DNA of 64,000 nucleotides from Xenopus tropicalis (taxonomy: Eukaryota > Chordata > Amphibia > Anura > Pipidae): NCBI RefSeq assembly GCF_000004195.4, contig NC_030678.2, forward strand, positions 81,566,904-81,630,903. The letters are read 5' to 3'. The notes beneath the pieces were generated by a model. The model searched no databases. It worked only from the letters and a program-made list of their open reading frames with translations, and had not been told where the DNA came from. The number at the start of each line of letters is the position of its first letter. The stretch's first letter is position 1. Of the stretch, positions 12,593 to 25,454 are shown in pieces. The position numbers and the translations under genes are program-made.

Positions 12593-13579
12593 CAGTGCTG
12601 TCCAACTTCTGCGGTGCCGAGGGCCAGAATTTCTCTCACATACATGGTGGAGGGCCGCTAATGGAAGCCAGTTTTGACCACTCCCTCCTTTTAAACCACA
12701 CCCAGTGCTCACTGCAGGGATATCAACCATCATTCATATGTGAAAGAATTATATTACGTCATATTAAGACACACCCTTAAATCCATATGCCTCTTCCTCC
12801 CCTGTGGATAGCACAGCAACCCCCAGCATATAATTACACACCTTAGGGACCATTTAATGGCTATTTCCAACTGCTAACAAACTCCCAGAACAAACCCCTG
12901 CCAGGTTCACCTCCCACAGGCAGCATAGGGTAGGCAGAGTATGGCACACACCGGCAGCACTCTGCCTGCCCTATGCTGCCTGTGTGCTATACTCTGCCTG
13001 CCCTATGCTGTCTGTGTGTGCCATACTCTGCCTGCCCTATGCTGCCTGTGAGTGCCATACTCTGCCCTACCCTGCCTGTGTGCACCATACTCTGCCTGCC
13101 CTATGCTGTCTGTGTGTGCCATACTCTGCCTGTCATATGCTGCCTGCGTGCCATACTCTGCCTGCCCTACCCTGCCTGTTTGTACCATACCCTCCATGCC
13201 CTATGCTGCCTATGTGCCATACTCTGCCTACCTTATGCTGCCTACACACAGGCAGCATAGGCCAGGCAGTACATACAATGTCTGAAGTGTGAACAGGTGA
13301 ACAATGTGGGTGATTACATTCTGAGCCTGAGGTGTGAACACTGCAGGGGGTGAACAATGCAGAGATTAAAAAGTGTGAACAACACAGGGCATTACATTTT
13401 TAAACAATACAGAGGGATTACAGCCTGAATCTGAGGTGAGAACCATGCAGGGGGCCAGTTAAGATCAGTACTGATACCATTTAAAGTTTACACAAAGGTA
13501 AGCCATCAAAGCAGCCAGACAGGTGGGGGGCCACACAGAGGGGGATCGCGGCCCGCGGACAGCCAGTTGGACAGCACTG
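12593..13579. mobile_element. hAT-type non-autonomous transposon with an internal minisatellite
   Basis: Termini CAGTGCTGTCCAACT and AGTTGGACAGCACTG are perfect inverted repeats. Flanks are ATCTAGGG and ATCTAGGC, an 8-bp target duplication with one mismatch. Both fit hAT elements. No transposase frame is visible. The middle holds the minisatellite at 12942-13255. Confidence 0.9.
12942..13255. repeat. Minisatellite inside the hAT element
   Basis: Repeats of about 32-41 bp built from CCATACTCTGCCTGCC, CTATGCTGCCTGTGTG and variants. It gives Cys/Pro-rich open frames in several phases, which are not genes. Inverted copies (GGCAGCATAGG) lie at both edges. Confidence 0.88.
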
Positions 13580-13789
13580 ATCTAGGCCATCACAGGCACA
13601 CAAAGTATGCTGGGACACCAGAAGAGTAAGTGACCTTTCAACAGATATATTTAGGTGCTACTGTGATTCATCAAGGGTGTCAGTTTTGGAATTCATTGTC
13701 AAAGGCAAATCACTTAACTTTTACCTGCCTGGTGATGTCATCAGCACATGGAAAGAGCTGTTCAGCAGCAGTGTACAAAAGGGAGAGTA

Positions 13790-13882
13790 GAATTGACCAA
13801 TCAGAAGCAAACTCTGCATGGAATTGACTAATCAGAAGCAAACTCTGCATGGAATTGACTAATCAGAAGCAAACTCTGCATG
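13790..13882. repeat. Three tandem copies of a 31-bp unit
   Basis: The unit begins GAATTGACTAATCAGAAGC, starting at 13790, 13821 and 13852, with a single C/T difference in the first copy. Confidence 0.95.
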
Positions 13883-16800
13883 GGCTAGCTAGGGGATCTT
13901 ACCAATGGATGCCCTTAATTGAGGTGGGCAAGGCCACTGAAGGTCACCTGCTAGAGGGGTGCTTGATCAGTTTACATATACATACTGTATTTGTGTGTAT
14001 ATATATATATATATCTCCTTGGCAGACAGTGGTTCATTTAAAGATGAATGATGCACAGATTATGAGGCATGGATCTCTTGAACCTGCAGGTCTCTACAGC
14101 TGTGCTATGCATAATTTACTGTATATCATTAGAACCTAATCGTTTGTGGAGTTAATGATGACTTTTTGATTTTATTTGCTCTCAGTAGAGGATATCCTTA
14201 CAAAAGCAATGAGGTATAACATGTGACATGGGAAATCAAACTCTCAAGAGCAGAGCCCAAATCTGAATAAAAAAAACTAGAATTAGCAAAAAATGAAAAA
14301 CGCAAATCCTCAGTTTTCCAGAGCGTTAACATTATATGACTTTAAGGGTTCACTGTATGGATAAACAGTGAGGATTTGGCAAAAAGTGTTGGATCGTGAA
14401 CTGGGTGCATAGATTATTAATCTATGATCTCAGGGGGACTGTCACTTATATAAAGCATTTTGGCCATTAAATTGCTGTTAGCCATAGTTCAGAACACAGA
14501 GCCCTCCAGTTTCTTTTCCAGAAGTTTGACAGTCCTGCCGTTCTGACACTAAACACAAGGCCTTTTCTACATGTAAAACAAGGACTTCTATCAGAGACCA
14601 CAACAAGTAAAACACGGCCCGTTTCTTTTCTGAGTGTACCCCCCACCCCTTCCCGTTTCGCTGTTTGCCAAGCAAACTGGGGAAAAGTCTATCCACTTTC
14701 TCTTAAAAGAAAATAGTTTTCAGGATTCATAATGGAACATAAAACCAGGCGGGATCCAGCATGAAAGGTCAGACCACAGCAGAAACAAGACCCAAATGTG
14801 CCTCCAAATTTTCTTTCCTATGTCTGTTAGCAAAGGGATTTCTGTTCCTCTATAATGTGATTTAAAAAAAAAATAAAACAAACAAACATTAGGTCTGCCC
14901 ATGAAAGCCAGTGAATGCTGGCCCGCCTCTGTAGTGAAACAGTAAGTTACAGAGTGTAAGAATGAAGTTTGTTTATGGAATTATTAAGGAGCTGTTCATT
15001 CACACAGATCACAAAATAATGAGGAGCCATTTATCAGTGTAATTTGTGTTCTTGAAAATGATGTAGACATCATGTTTGATTATGATGGGGGGAAAATGAA
15101 TGCGCTCGTTTTCTTAGAAGGGTGGGGGGCCACTGAATGGCGGAGCCTGCCCAAATTAGAGAGTACAGTAGGTGCACTGTCATGATTCTATGGAAACTTG
15201 AGCACTTAGCAATGAGCAAGCTGAGATCATTAATGTGCCTTTTTCTTTAAGGCAGGGTTTTTAACCTATTTCTCAGGGGACCCAGATTAAAAGCTTTAAG
15301 TCACCCAAGGAATGGTTTTGAATCAGTTATACCCTACTGGGATGGGGGCGGAATATGTACTGTATTAAGGGGAATCCTAGAGACCTACCTGCCAGGTGCG
15401 ATATATGTGCCTTTTTGCAACTTAAGACAGTGACCATTAAGCCTGCTCTGCTGCATTACATGCATGAATTTAACACAACCCTGAAATTATCTGGCAGAAA
15501 TTCAAGGCGGATGCAACACTGAAGTGTCACAGAACTTGCAATTATCACCGGTTCTATCACCTATTCCTAGATCTGCAGCAGAGGAGCATCCTTTTGTTAA
15601 TAGGAAAGCAATAAAGGTCACACTCAGAAGTGCCAGTGGTCTAATTCCGCAGCTTTCTCTCCAGCAACTCTGTCAAACTGCAGTATTTACAAACCATTTT
15701 GTCAACTATCATGGTCTTGTCTGCCACAGCCACGTCAGAATTCTGCCAGCCATTTCTGAAGCATATTGCACCACTTTTTCATTCATAGACTCAACAATGT
15801 TATCAGTTGGCTATTGTAAACTTCAGGGGTACTAGGCCTAAAAAATAAAAAACAGGACACTTTCCCCAGCTCATTTGCTCATAGTCCCAATTTATGTTCA
15901 GTGAAATTTCTATCCATTTAATCTGGAAACTGGTGACCTTCACACTGACATTACTGCCAGACTGGACCATTTAGCAATTGTCCCTAGCTACTTCAGGTAA
16001 CATGTTTTTTCTAAAGTTTTCTAAATTCATAGCCCTAGCAACACTTCTGTGTAATACATGCCACCTATAGTGGTGCCTCATAGAAAGTGTGGCATATGGA
16101 ATCTTCCTTTTAGTTATTGTTTATAATGATATAAATATATAGGATTTGCCCCGTGTGCATGCAGTTTTTGTACACAAAAAACAAAGAAAGAAGAGAGAAT
16201 GCCTCAAGGATAAAGCCTACATTGAGTGGTGCTTGGGCCATACAGTTCAGTAAACGTGATCTAGATGCAGTGTATAGCACATTCAAGGGTCATTGGGAAG
16301 TGCCCGGTAAATGCTATTGTTGCTACTGGAATACAGAATTCAACTGTGGCTCTTTTTTTCTGCTGTTTACTTTAAGAACTACTGGTGCCCATTTCTGACT
16401 TCAGCTGCACCACAAGCCCCACTTTGTACAGTGTATATGGTCTGGGATACACGTACCCCTCTATCTTGCTAGGCAAATAAAACGTTATTTCAGTTATTTC
16501 AGTTTACCCTGCAGAAGATATATATAATAAAGAGTAAAAAATGAAATACTATGTGCAAAATATAGAAAATAAACTCCAGTATCAATAGCAACACTGTAAA
16601 ATGTATTGTAAGAGGACTTATAGGACTCCTATAGTTGAAATTTGAGTAAAACATATTCAGAATATTCATAGATGTACAATATTTAGTGAATCATCCTACA
16701 CTAATGTATTTGTTTTGTCTGCATCTGCAGATATTTTAGGGATTATTGTGTAGTGTAGATTGGCAAGCAATTAAAAAAGTTACATTTTAGTCTGGCAATT

Positions 16801-18767
16801 TTCAAATCCTTTTAAAGGTTATTCCAAATCAGAGCTTATGGCAATGGCACTGTTTTTCTAGTGGACTTGTATGATCTATGGTTAAATTAGGAAACCATCA
16901 TGGTGACTTAAGAACTATTTCCAACAAAACATATTCCAAAAATGATAAATTCCTTAGTTTAAATCACCTTGGTTTAAACTATGTTTAGGGAAACTTAGAA
17001 AACTTGGTTACACCACGTTTAAGAATGCATTAAAAATGCGCTATTAAAATTCACAATGCTATAACAGTCTAATGAAAAATATTACATTGAGAAATGCAAA
17101 TTTTTATTCTTATCTTTTTTTTCTATTTAAGACTTCAGTTACATTCCCCTGTAAATGTACTAACTGGAAGACTTAGTAACTGTCTCCCATCTTATCAATA
17201 GTGGACCAGTCCGTATAGTGTTAACTGTGTTAAAACATAACTTTTATTAAGACTAATAAAACCGCCCATTTACTGTGGCAACAATAACACCACCATGCTT
17301 ATCATAGTTAACATAGTTGAGGGTATTATCCCACATATATTATATCTCTGATTGCTTCCTGGAGGTTGAGAGATCTTAGATATTATAAAATATCTTTCAT
17401 AACAGGAGATTCCTCTTTAATCCAATGTAAAAATATGGATTTTCAAGCTGGGGCCATAGCTAAGAATACAAATTCTCAGTTGTGCTAACATGTTTTCATG
17501 GAGTCATGCTTAATTTTCGCTTTTTTGTATATTGTGCGGAAACCTTGATATTAATTGTATATATTATTTATATATATTCAGTAAATACAGTTCCAGTTCT
17601 TTACACATAACTATTATTTTGGGGCAATACCATAAGTTATAAAAAAATCTTTATGTTGTGCTCTTCACACTTAGGACACAAAGGATATGTTGTACCCATC
17701 AGTATTTTTTAATAGGATATCCTGTAGCCTAAATGTATGAATCTGGGACCAACCAATCTATGTAGCCAGTTCAGAAGCAAGTCTCATGATGGATGCTTTT
17801 TTACATGCTTATATCTATACAGTGTTCTGCACTTTTACAACTGTGGAAAATACAGAATTCCAGATGTCTTGAAGTTTTTCATCTTGTAATAACCATTGCA
17901 CAGTTGCTTCATTTTCTTAGTAACAAGGAGGTTACAGAGAGCCAAAATCATAGGGTAGAATGTTTTGTGAAACAAACAGAAAGCCCGGTTTTCTTTAAAG
18001 AAGCCAATTACTGCATATACACATGCTCTTTAACATGATCCAAAGGGCGAGAGCTAAAATTCTCCATTCAAAACTTTCAGCAAAGGATATTATGTCAGTG
18101 CAAATGTAATTAATATGCTATTTTTCTTATTTCCCTGCCGAGTGTTGAATAACATGGCTATAACTCACACATGTCACCCACACAGAGGAAGCAAGTGAGC
18201 AGGGACATTCTCACACTTGGGGTAAGGTTGGGAACACAAAGAGAATGCGAATTTATGGGAGTCTAATAGAAATCATGGGATTTTAAGCTCCATTTTCCAC
18301 TCTCACTTCACTCAGCAACTTCATGGGGACGTTGAAAAAACATGTCTCAGCTTCTATATAGCATGGGTTAGTGAGGAGGAAGGACACAAAGAGATCAGAG
18401 TGCACAGACATGTGACTGATTCCTCACTATTTAATGTGAATTTAGAGGTCCCTGAACTACAAGCATTCTACAAACTCCACGGCTACATTCCTGGCTCTCT
18501 CTTTTCCTATGTTCTGGCACCCCTGCATTTATTTTTGGTGATTTAATTTGCCATATAAATGACCCTTCTCAGTCCTGGCCATCTCGATTTCTCCATCTAG
18601 CCTTCTCCTTTGATCTTCAGCAGTGGACTAACACAACTACCACTATACATTTCTTATTGCCTGCCTCAATGCTGCCCTATCCCAGGACAAGCAAGCATAC
18701 TATAATACACTTGTAAATAATAATAAATTAAACTCACAATGCTTATTTTCCATATTCAACTCACTTC
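13883..18767. other. Intergenic, no gene seen
   Basis: A short (TA)n lies near 13998-14014. At 15254 a hAT-like end (GCAGGGTTTTTAACC) occurs without a visible partner. Nothing else is supportable; frames are short and unlike known proteins. Confidence 0.5.
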
Positions 18768-18775
18768 ATCTAATG

Positions 18776-19078
18776 CAGTGATCCCCAACCAATGGTTTGT
18801 GAGCAACATGTTGTTCCCCAACCCCTTGGATGTTGCTCCCAGTGGCCTCAAACAGGTGCTTATATTTGAACTTATGCATTGAAGGCAAGTTTTGGTTGCA
18901 TAAAAAACAGTTGTACTGACAAACAGAGCCTCATTTGGGCTGTCAGTGAACATAGACCAAATAGCCAATTGCAGCCCTTATTTGGCACCCTCGTGAACAT
19001 TTTTCATGCTTGTGTTGCTCCCCAACTCTTTTTACATTTGAATGTGGCTCACAGGTAAAAAAAGGTTGAAGATCCCTG
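18776..19078. mobile_element. hAT MITE with perfect 8-bp target duplication
   Basis: Ends CAGTGATCCCCAACC and GGTTGAAGATCCCTG. Target duplication ATCTAATG at 18768-18775 and 19079-19086 is exact. The GTGAGCAACATGTTG and CCCTTGGATGTTGCTCCC blocks are shared in opposite orientation with 24040-24266. Confidence 0.95.
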
Positions 19079-19129
19079 ATCTAATGAATCACTAGCATCT
19101 GAACATAGCCCCCAGGACTTTTCTTTTTT

Positions 19130-20830
19130 AAAAGCAAAGTCGATTCTATTCACATCTTCTCCGTTCCACTCCACCTACTACTTGCTCACTGGATCCTATG
19201 CCCTTATCATTACTAAAACAGTGTGCCCCTGCCCTAATTCCAGCTCTTACTCATATATTTAGTTTCTCTCTGACTTCTTATACTTTCCACTCTTTATTCA
19301 AACAAGCCAATCTTCAAAAAACTACACTGGACCCATCCTGTCTGTCTAACTATTGTCCAGTCTCTCTCTTACCCCTAGCCTCTAAACTCCTGAAACGTCT
19401 TGTCTCTTGTCATGTCACTAACATCCTCTGCATCCATAATTTGCTGGTCCCTATGCAGTCTGGGTTTTAGCATGTGCACTCCACTGAGGCAGCTTTATGC
19501 AGAGTTGCAAACAATCTCCAGACTGCCAAGGCCAAACAACACTACTCTGTTCTCTTTTTCCTGGACCTATACTCTGCTTTTGATACTGTCAACCATTCTA
19601 TCCTCATGCAAATTCTCGATTCTCTTGGTTTCCAGGATCAAGCTGCATCCTGGTTCTCTTCCTATCTTTCTAGCTGCTCCTTCTCTGTTGCTTTTGCTAA
19701 CAAATCCTCTTCCCCAGTCCAGCTTAGTGTGGGGGTGCCTCAGTGTTCTGTAATTGGTCTATTGTTGTTCTCCCTGTACACTCTCTCTTTAGGAGACCTT
19801 ATCTCTTCATTTGGTCTTAAATATTACTTATATGCAGATGACATCCAGATATATTTAGACACCATTTCAGTAACTACTGATGTTCAAACCCAGATTGCCA
19901 ACTACCTCCTAACTATCTCCTTAATGAACCAGCACCGCCTCAAGCTAAAACAGAGCTCATTGTCTTCCTGCCCAAACCTAGCCCTTCTCCTCCTTTCACC
20001 ATTACTATTGATGGCATGACCATTAACCCTGTTAATTTAGCACGCTGCCTGGGGGTTAGATTTAACGAGTCCCTCGCCTTCTCTAAGCATATTAATAACT
20101 ATGCCAAAACCTGCCGCTTTTTCCTCCACAATATTGCAAAGAAACGCCCCTTTCTTTCACTAGGTACTGCTAAAACACTAATCCATGCCCTTATCCTTTC
20201 CCGCTTAGCTTTCTGAAATTTCCTACTAACCGGCCTCTCATACTCCCACCTCTCTCTCCTGCAATCAATCTTAAACTCTACTGCTAGAATCCTCTTGCTC
20301 TCTCTTAAGAGGGAACCTGTTCAGGCCCAAGAAATCTCTCTAGCATGGCTGCCTGTTAAGCAAAAGATAGCATACAAAATCCTTCTGCTAACGTTCAAAG
20401 CCCTTCACTCCTCTGCTCCTCATTACATTTCTTCACTGGTCTCCCTGCACGTTCCTGGTTGTCTACTCCACTCCTCCACACCATCCACACCCACTGCTCT
20501 CTAACTTCTTAAACTTTTTGTACCTCGTCGCACCTTACATCTGGAACTATATCCCCGAACACTCACTCTCTTTAAGAAAAACATAGTTTTGTCTAGTCCT
20601 GTGCTTAAGGGAAAAAGCCCAAACCTTGTTCACTCTTTCCTTACAATTTGTGCCTGTATATTACCTGACCACCAAAGTTGAGATTTGGAGGTGAGTTCTT
20701 ATTTGCTGTCCTAGCTACCCCATTAGGATGTAGGATGACTATTATATGGTTTTAATATGCCTGTAATGCTGTTATACAATAAGGGTGGTTGGTTCAATAA
20801 ATTAAAGAGACTTGTGTATTGGGTTAATAC
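19130..20830 (+). mobile_element. L2/CR1-type LINE, broken reverse transcriptase region
   Basis: The plus strand encodes a non-LTR reverse transcriptase: SNYCPVSLLPLASKLLKRL, then [16 protein letters not shown] (palm aspartate), [16 protein letters not shown] and [11 protein letters not shown] (catalytic YADD kept), followed by the thumb and C-terminal part (LGVRFNESLAFSKHI, then AWLPVKQKIAYKILLLTFKA). Motif order fits the L2/CR1 group. It is not functional: a TAG at 19468-19470, a frame change near 19945, and a TGA at 20214-20216 break it. The endonuclease domain is absent upstream, so it is 5'-truncated. The 3' end is placed near 20830 from loss of similarity to a coding tail. Confidence 0.88.
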
Positions 20831-21283
20831 CAAAAAAGGGCAGCATTATGTTTTTGCTAGCGTAGACTAGCAATGGGAGGCAAAACTTTCAAGGTATACA
20901 GAATTATTTTAGTGATAAATAGGTTCCTAGCTTTAAGATAATTTGTTGCATACAACTCTTAGGGTTTCATTTACAAAGTGGCCTCAGTTATATAATGCAA
21001 TCATACCACAAGATGATGATGAGTTCTTAACTTCGTCATTAAGACATATTACAGTAGTTAACTCACCCACTGCATCCGGCTAAATACAAATGATCCTTTT
21101 TTTTAAACTAATTTATAGGTTTGTTTTGCCATTTCCCACTTTAACTAGCATATTAGTGATACAGTTTTACAGGAAGGAAGGCAGTTGCCAGCTAGTAGGA
21201 AGGCCTGTGCATACAGGTTTGGATTTACCCACAGCAGGCATGGTTTGGGATTTTCATGCATTTACTTGGCCACTGGCTCTGGA
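20831..21283. other. Intergenic, no gene seen
   Basis: AT-rich, no motif-bearing frame. Confidence 0.5.
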
Positions 21284-21300
21284 GAGTTGGGGAAAGGTTT

Positions 21301-21471
21301 TTTTTTTTCTATAGTTTTTATTGGTTTTTAACAACAAAATAAATGTTTCACATTACATAAATCCAGTTGTATCTGTTTTTTTTTCTTGTGACAGTTAGAT
21401 AATGTTGTCTTATGATACAAGTTATTGCAAAACACAGTTAACAACAGTATCCACATTATAGTAAGACAGTT
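21301..21471 (-). mobile_element. Poly(A) retroposed fragment (L1 3' end or processed transcript)
   Basis: A 17-bp direct repeat (GAGTTGGGGAAAGGTTT) flanks the segment at 21284-21300 and 21472-21488. Read on the minus strand it ends in CCAATAAAAACTATAG followed by a poly(A) run that abuts the duplication. Long target duplication, AATAAA and A-tail are the signature of L1-type target-primed insertion. The 171-bp body has no recognisable frame, so the source transcript is unknown. Confidence 0.85.
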
Positions 21472-21779
21472 GAGTTGGGGAAAGGTTTTACTGAACTATG
21501 TATCTACAATAACCCAACTATGATGCTGCTGTGCTACCACTGTGTATACACTATTGGTGATGTTGTAGATAAATACTATTGCACTAGGTCTATGATTTTC
21601 ATAACAGAAGTTGCTGCTACATTACTAACTGGTCCTAGGTGGACACCCAGTAGGGTGCTGCTATGACAGTGGATTAACTAAGCCTGGTGGGTTAGTAAAT
21701 CTAAGGTATAGTACTAGAAGGTAATAATAAAATGAGCTGAGGGTATTTGTTTCATTACAGTCCTGGGCAATGCAATTTG

Positions 21780-22273
21780 TTAAAGGAGAAGGAAAGGTAA
21801 AAACTAAGTAAATTTTAAATAAAGCCATAAAATTTACAAAACTGCTGCTCTGGGGCCTCAGTGAAAAGAAACACCACATTTCTTCCTTTTATTCTGTATA
21901 CATGATCTTCTGTGTCAGACTTCCCGCTCTCAGAAAAATCCTTGAGAGCATGGCACAAGTCTGCTCAGTTCCTCTCTCCCTTTCCCTTCTCCTCCTCCCC
22001 ATCCCATCACTCGACGCTCCCCCTCTCATCTCATTTCTATCCCCCTCCCCTCTCTGCTGTGTAATATAAGTTTAGAGTTGTGTATAGGCAGGGAAGTGAA
22101 GTCAGAACAAGCTAAAATGGCTGCTGCTATCTTAAACAAACAGAGGGAGATTCTGTAGCTGTATGCTCAGGTATGGTAAAGCATTCTTAAGAATAAATAT
22201 AGCATTCTGGCTTGCACTATTGTGACTAATGTTTTGGCAATAAAATGTCAAAGGGCCTTTTCTTCTCCTTTAA
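21780..22273. mobile_element. T2-like MITE
   Basis: Ends TTAAAGGAGAAGGAAAGG and CCTTTTCTTCTCCTTTAA with TTAA on both sides. Its left subterminal segment (TAAAAACTAAGTAA) matches the right end of the neighbour at 22317-22765, so the pair lies in opposite orientation. Confidence 0.9.
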
Positions 22274-22316
22274 CCATTATCTTTGTGTCTATCTCCCCAC
22301 AGCACCCTGAAGGAAC

Positions 22317-22765
22317 TTAAAGGAGAAGGAAAGGCTAATGAAGAGTTAATCTCAAGCTGCAGACATAACTTCAGTTCTCTCAATAGTGCCCTTAAGTCTC
22401 CCCATATTTCACCTGTTCAGATGATCAGAAGCCAAACAAGAAAAAAAAACGCTGAGCTGTGTAAAGAAAGTTCCCATAATGCCTCGCTCCTGCACCGAGA
22501 CCCAGACCAAGTGAACATGCTCAGTTAGTTAGACTATGAGGAAGCTTCCTGCTGATTGGCTCAGATCCACATTCCTAAGGGGGGAAGTGAGTTCTTAGCA
22601 TTCTTGAGGGAGGGGGGAGCAGGAGAGAGCTACGTTTCTCTGGCACAAGAAAACAAACACAACAAATCTTATGACAGTGCAGCGTTTCTGTGAGTGCTTA
22701 TGGCTGTATTTACATAGACCATTCTGATAAAGCTTACTTAGTTTTTACTTTTCTTTCTCCTTTAA
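22317..22765. mobile_element. T2-like MITE, opposite orientation to its neighbour
   Basis: Ends TTAAAGGAGAAGGAAAGG and CTTTTCTTTCTCCTTTAA with flanking TTAA. Only 43 bp separate it from the previous copy. Confidence 0.9.
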
Positions 22766-24031
22766 GTTTACCCTGTGCCAGAAATGAACACCCACCACTG
22801 TCGGGTCTTACCCAAGGAGACTCTGTGGAGTACCAGGAAGTTGGGAGCCTAAAGACTGGGTAACCCGGAGTATAACTATATACCACGGAACAAAGGTCAG
22901 AGGCCATGATAAACAATGAAAGAAAGTAACAGTGCACACTATGGATATACAGACTTGAAAACCTGAAATCGGTAGGCAAAGACACAATCCAGAATCAGGC
23001 TAAAAGTTGGGGCTGGTGACAAACAAACAGAGTCAAGGACAGGCCAAGGGTCAGAACTGGGGAATCCAAGAACAGGACTAGGAAGGGCACAGGACAACTG
23101 GAACAAGGCAGGGAGCTGGAACAGGACATGGAATCAGGAGCTTGGAACCAGAAGGGGGTTTACAAGATCAATGATACTAGAATACAGGATGAAGGAACAC
23201 AAGAATCAGAGGCAAGATCACTGCGACAGCTTAATGACCAAGCAAGGTGCAGTGGTCAGGGGCAAACTTAAAAATGGGCTTAATTGATAATGGACAACAC
23301 ATAAGGATAATGAGGTGGGCAGAGGGAAAGGAGCAGACAGAGAAATATAAGAGGAGAATAACGGGTACAACAAGAATTCAAGGCAATGTAACGCTAAGGA
23401 CCTCCAGTGGCACAACAGATAAATGCCTAAGTAAGTTTGTACAGAGTCCAGAGTTTGAAGCCCCATAAGTCCTGACAATCACAAGCACCCAGTGTAAGTG
23501 TAACACTAGCAAAGAGCCAGAATACAGGGCAAAGTCTCTTGTTAGTGATGGTATTACACTGGCACAAACAGTACAAACCTTTCATACCTGCGAATGATAA
23601 TCTGACAATTTCTTTGTAATGACAATTTGCATGAGAGAAGTTAAAATAAATAAATAAGTAGTTGTAGAGCGAGGCCTTGTTTGTACAGATGGAACAAGTG
23701 TTTTTGTGCAGACACACTGGCAGACTTTCTCTCTCCATGTCCTGAACAGACAAATTCGGAACTTGTCACTAATGGCCCTCATTCATCTAATCTGCCTACT
23801 AAATAATAGGAGACAAAGAGACAAATATATTGGTAATGACAGGAAGAGAATGAGTCAGAGAATTGCTGGAAGAGGCAAATTATATTCAGTTGTTATATGT
23901 TTAATCTGAATTAATCAAGTCACAGGCATGAAAGGCTGAGACTCTAGCACTTTTCACTGTTATTTACTATCGGACCGTTCACATTCCAAAATGTTTATTA
24001 ATCTACAATCTGCAGTATATACACCCAAACC
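22766..24031. other. Possible dispersed repeat, then intergenic
   Basis: 22770-23460 is purine-rich and built of recurring CAGGA/GGAACA words (AACTGGAACAAGGCAGGG and similar), as in an old transposon body. I cannot name the family. No real reading frame is seen. Confidence 0.4.
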
Positions 24032-24039
24032 ATTTAGAG

Positions 24040-24266
24040 CAGGGGTCCCCAACCTTTTTTTAAAATATAAAAAAGTCGAGGATCACAGTCAGCATGAAAA
24101 AACTTCTTAGGGAGTGCCCTGTAAGGCCTGTGATTGGTTATTTGGTAGTGCAGTGTGAACTGGCAGACTACAGGAGGCTCTGTTTGGCAGTACACATGGT
24201 CTTTCTGCCTCCACTGGGAGCAACATCCAAGGGGTTGGTGAGCAACATATTGCTCCTGAGCCACTG
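24040..24266. mobile_element. hAT MITE with perfect 8-bp target duplication
   Basis: Ends CAGGGGTCCCCAACC and AGGAGC...CCACTG-type terminus TGAGCCACTG. Target duplication ATTTAGAG at 24032-24039 and 24267-24274 is exact. It is the same family as 18776-19078, reversed. Confidence 0.93.
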
Positions 24267-24469
24267 ATTTAGAGCTATTGGTGCTGTACACTGTAAAATC
24301 TATGTCTCTGTGCCTATATGTTGACTTTTCAAAAATATAAAAAAAAAACAAAGCCTAAAAGCTGGCATCCATGCTGTACAGGGGTTGTTATTCAGCATTG
24401 TTATAGACAACTGTTCATTATAAGTTCCTTTTATTAAATATACATTATATAAATGAAGATTTTCAGATT

Positions 24470-25062
24470 GCATAGTTACATAGGGTTGATAAAAGACCCC
24501 ATCAAGTCTTTTTTCCATCAAGTTCAACCCTTCTAAGTAAACCCAGCACACACAACTTATACTTACCAATCTATACACTCACATACATAAACTATATATA
24601 CCAACATCAATACTAACTGTAGATATTAGTATCACAATAGCCTTGGATACTATGCTTGTTCAAGAAATCATCCAGGCCCCTCTTTAAGGCATAAGGAATC
24701 TGCCATTACAACATCACTAGGAAGGGCATTCCCCAACCTCAGTGCCCTCACCGTGAAAAACCCCCTACGCTGCTTCAAATGGAAGCTCCATTCCTCTTAT
24801 CTAAAAGGGTGGCCTCTGGTGCGTTGATCACTTTTATGGGAAATAATAACCCCCCCAACTGCCTATAATCCCCTCTAATGTACTTGTACAGAGTAATCAT
24901 GTCCCCTTTTTTCTAGAGAAAACAACCCCAACCTCGACAGTCTAACCTCATAGCTTAAATCTTCCATCCCCTTTACCAGTTTAGTTGCACAGTCTCTGCA
25001 CTCTCTCCAGCTCATTAATATCCTTCCTACAGAGTGGAGATTGGGTTGCCAAATTATTCTCT
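24470..25062 (-). mobile_element. CR1-type LINE 3' fragment
   Basis: On the minus strand it has the same layout as 43525-44207: GAGAGAGTGCAGAGAC, AAACTGGTAAAGGGGATGG, then GGGTTGAACTTGATGGA, ending CTATGTAACTATG. Frames are interrupted by indels. The conserved tail peptide is recognisable as TKLVKGMEDLSYEVRLSRLG. Confidence 0.82.
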
Positions 25063-25454
25063 TTCTCATTAGAACATTTGTGATTTCTGAGAAACAATTG
25101 CACACACTATAATGGGCAGAAATCATTTATTTCACTGGAAATCTGTTATATGTCAGGTGGCAGTTATGCTAACCTTTCAAGCTCTTAAATAAATTACATT
25201 TCCAGGAATATCTGACAATTAGTCATTTAGAATGTTAAGGAAATGTAAAATCAAAAAGAAACTGAAAGTAAATCATTTCAGAGTTTTCACAATTTATTTT
25301 GATTTTCTATAATAGCTAGATAAGATATTAGCCGTTTTATACTGCTAATTGGAACCTACAGTTAAATTCCTAGCATGACTATGTTTGACTGAATACACAG
25401 AATGAGTCTCCAGTGAGACACTGCTTTTTATATTGGTTTCTCCCACCCTCTATG

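Noticed and set aside
12973..13357. Cys/Pro/Leu-rich frames on both strands
   Set aside because: They are translations of the minisatellite inside the hAT element.
13790..13882. Possible CRISPR-like array of 31-bp repeats
   Set aside because: The copies are directly tandem with no spacers, and the genome is clearly vertebrate.
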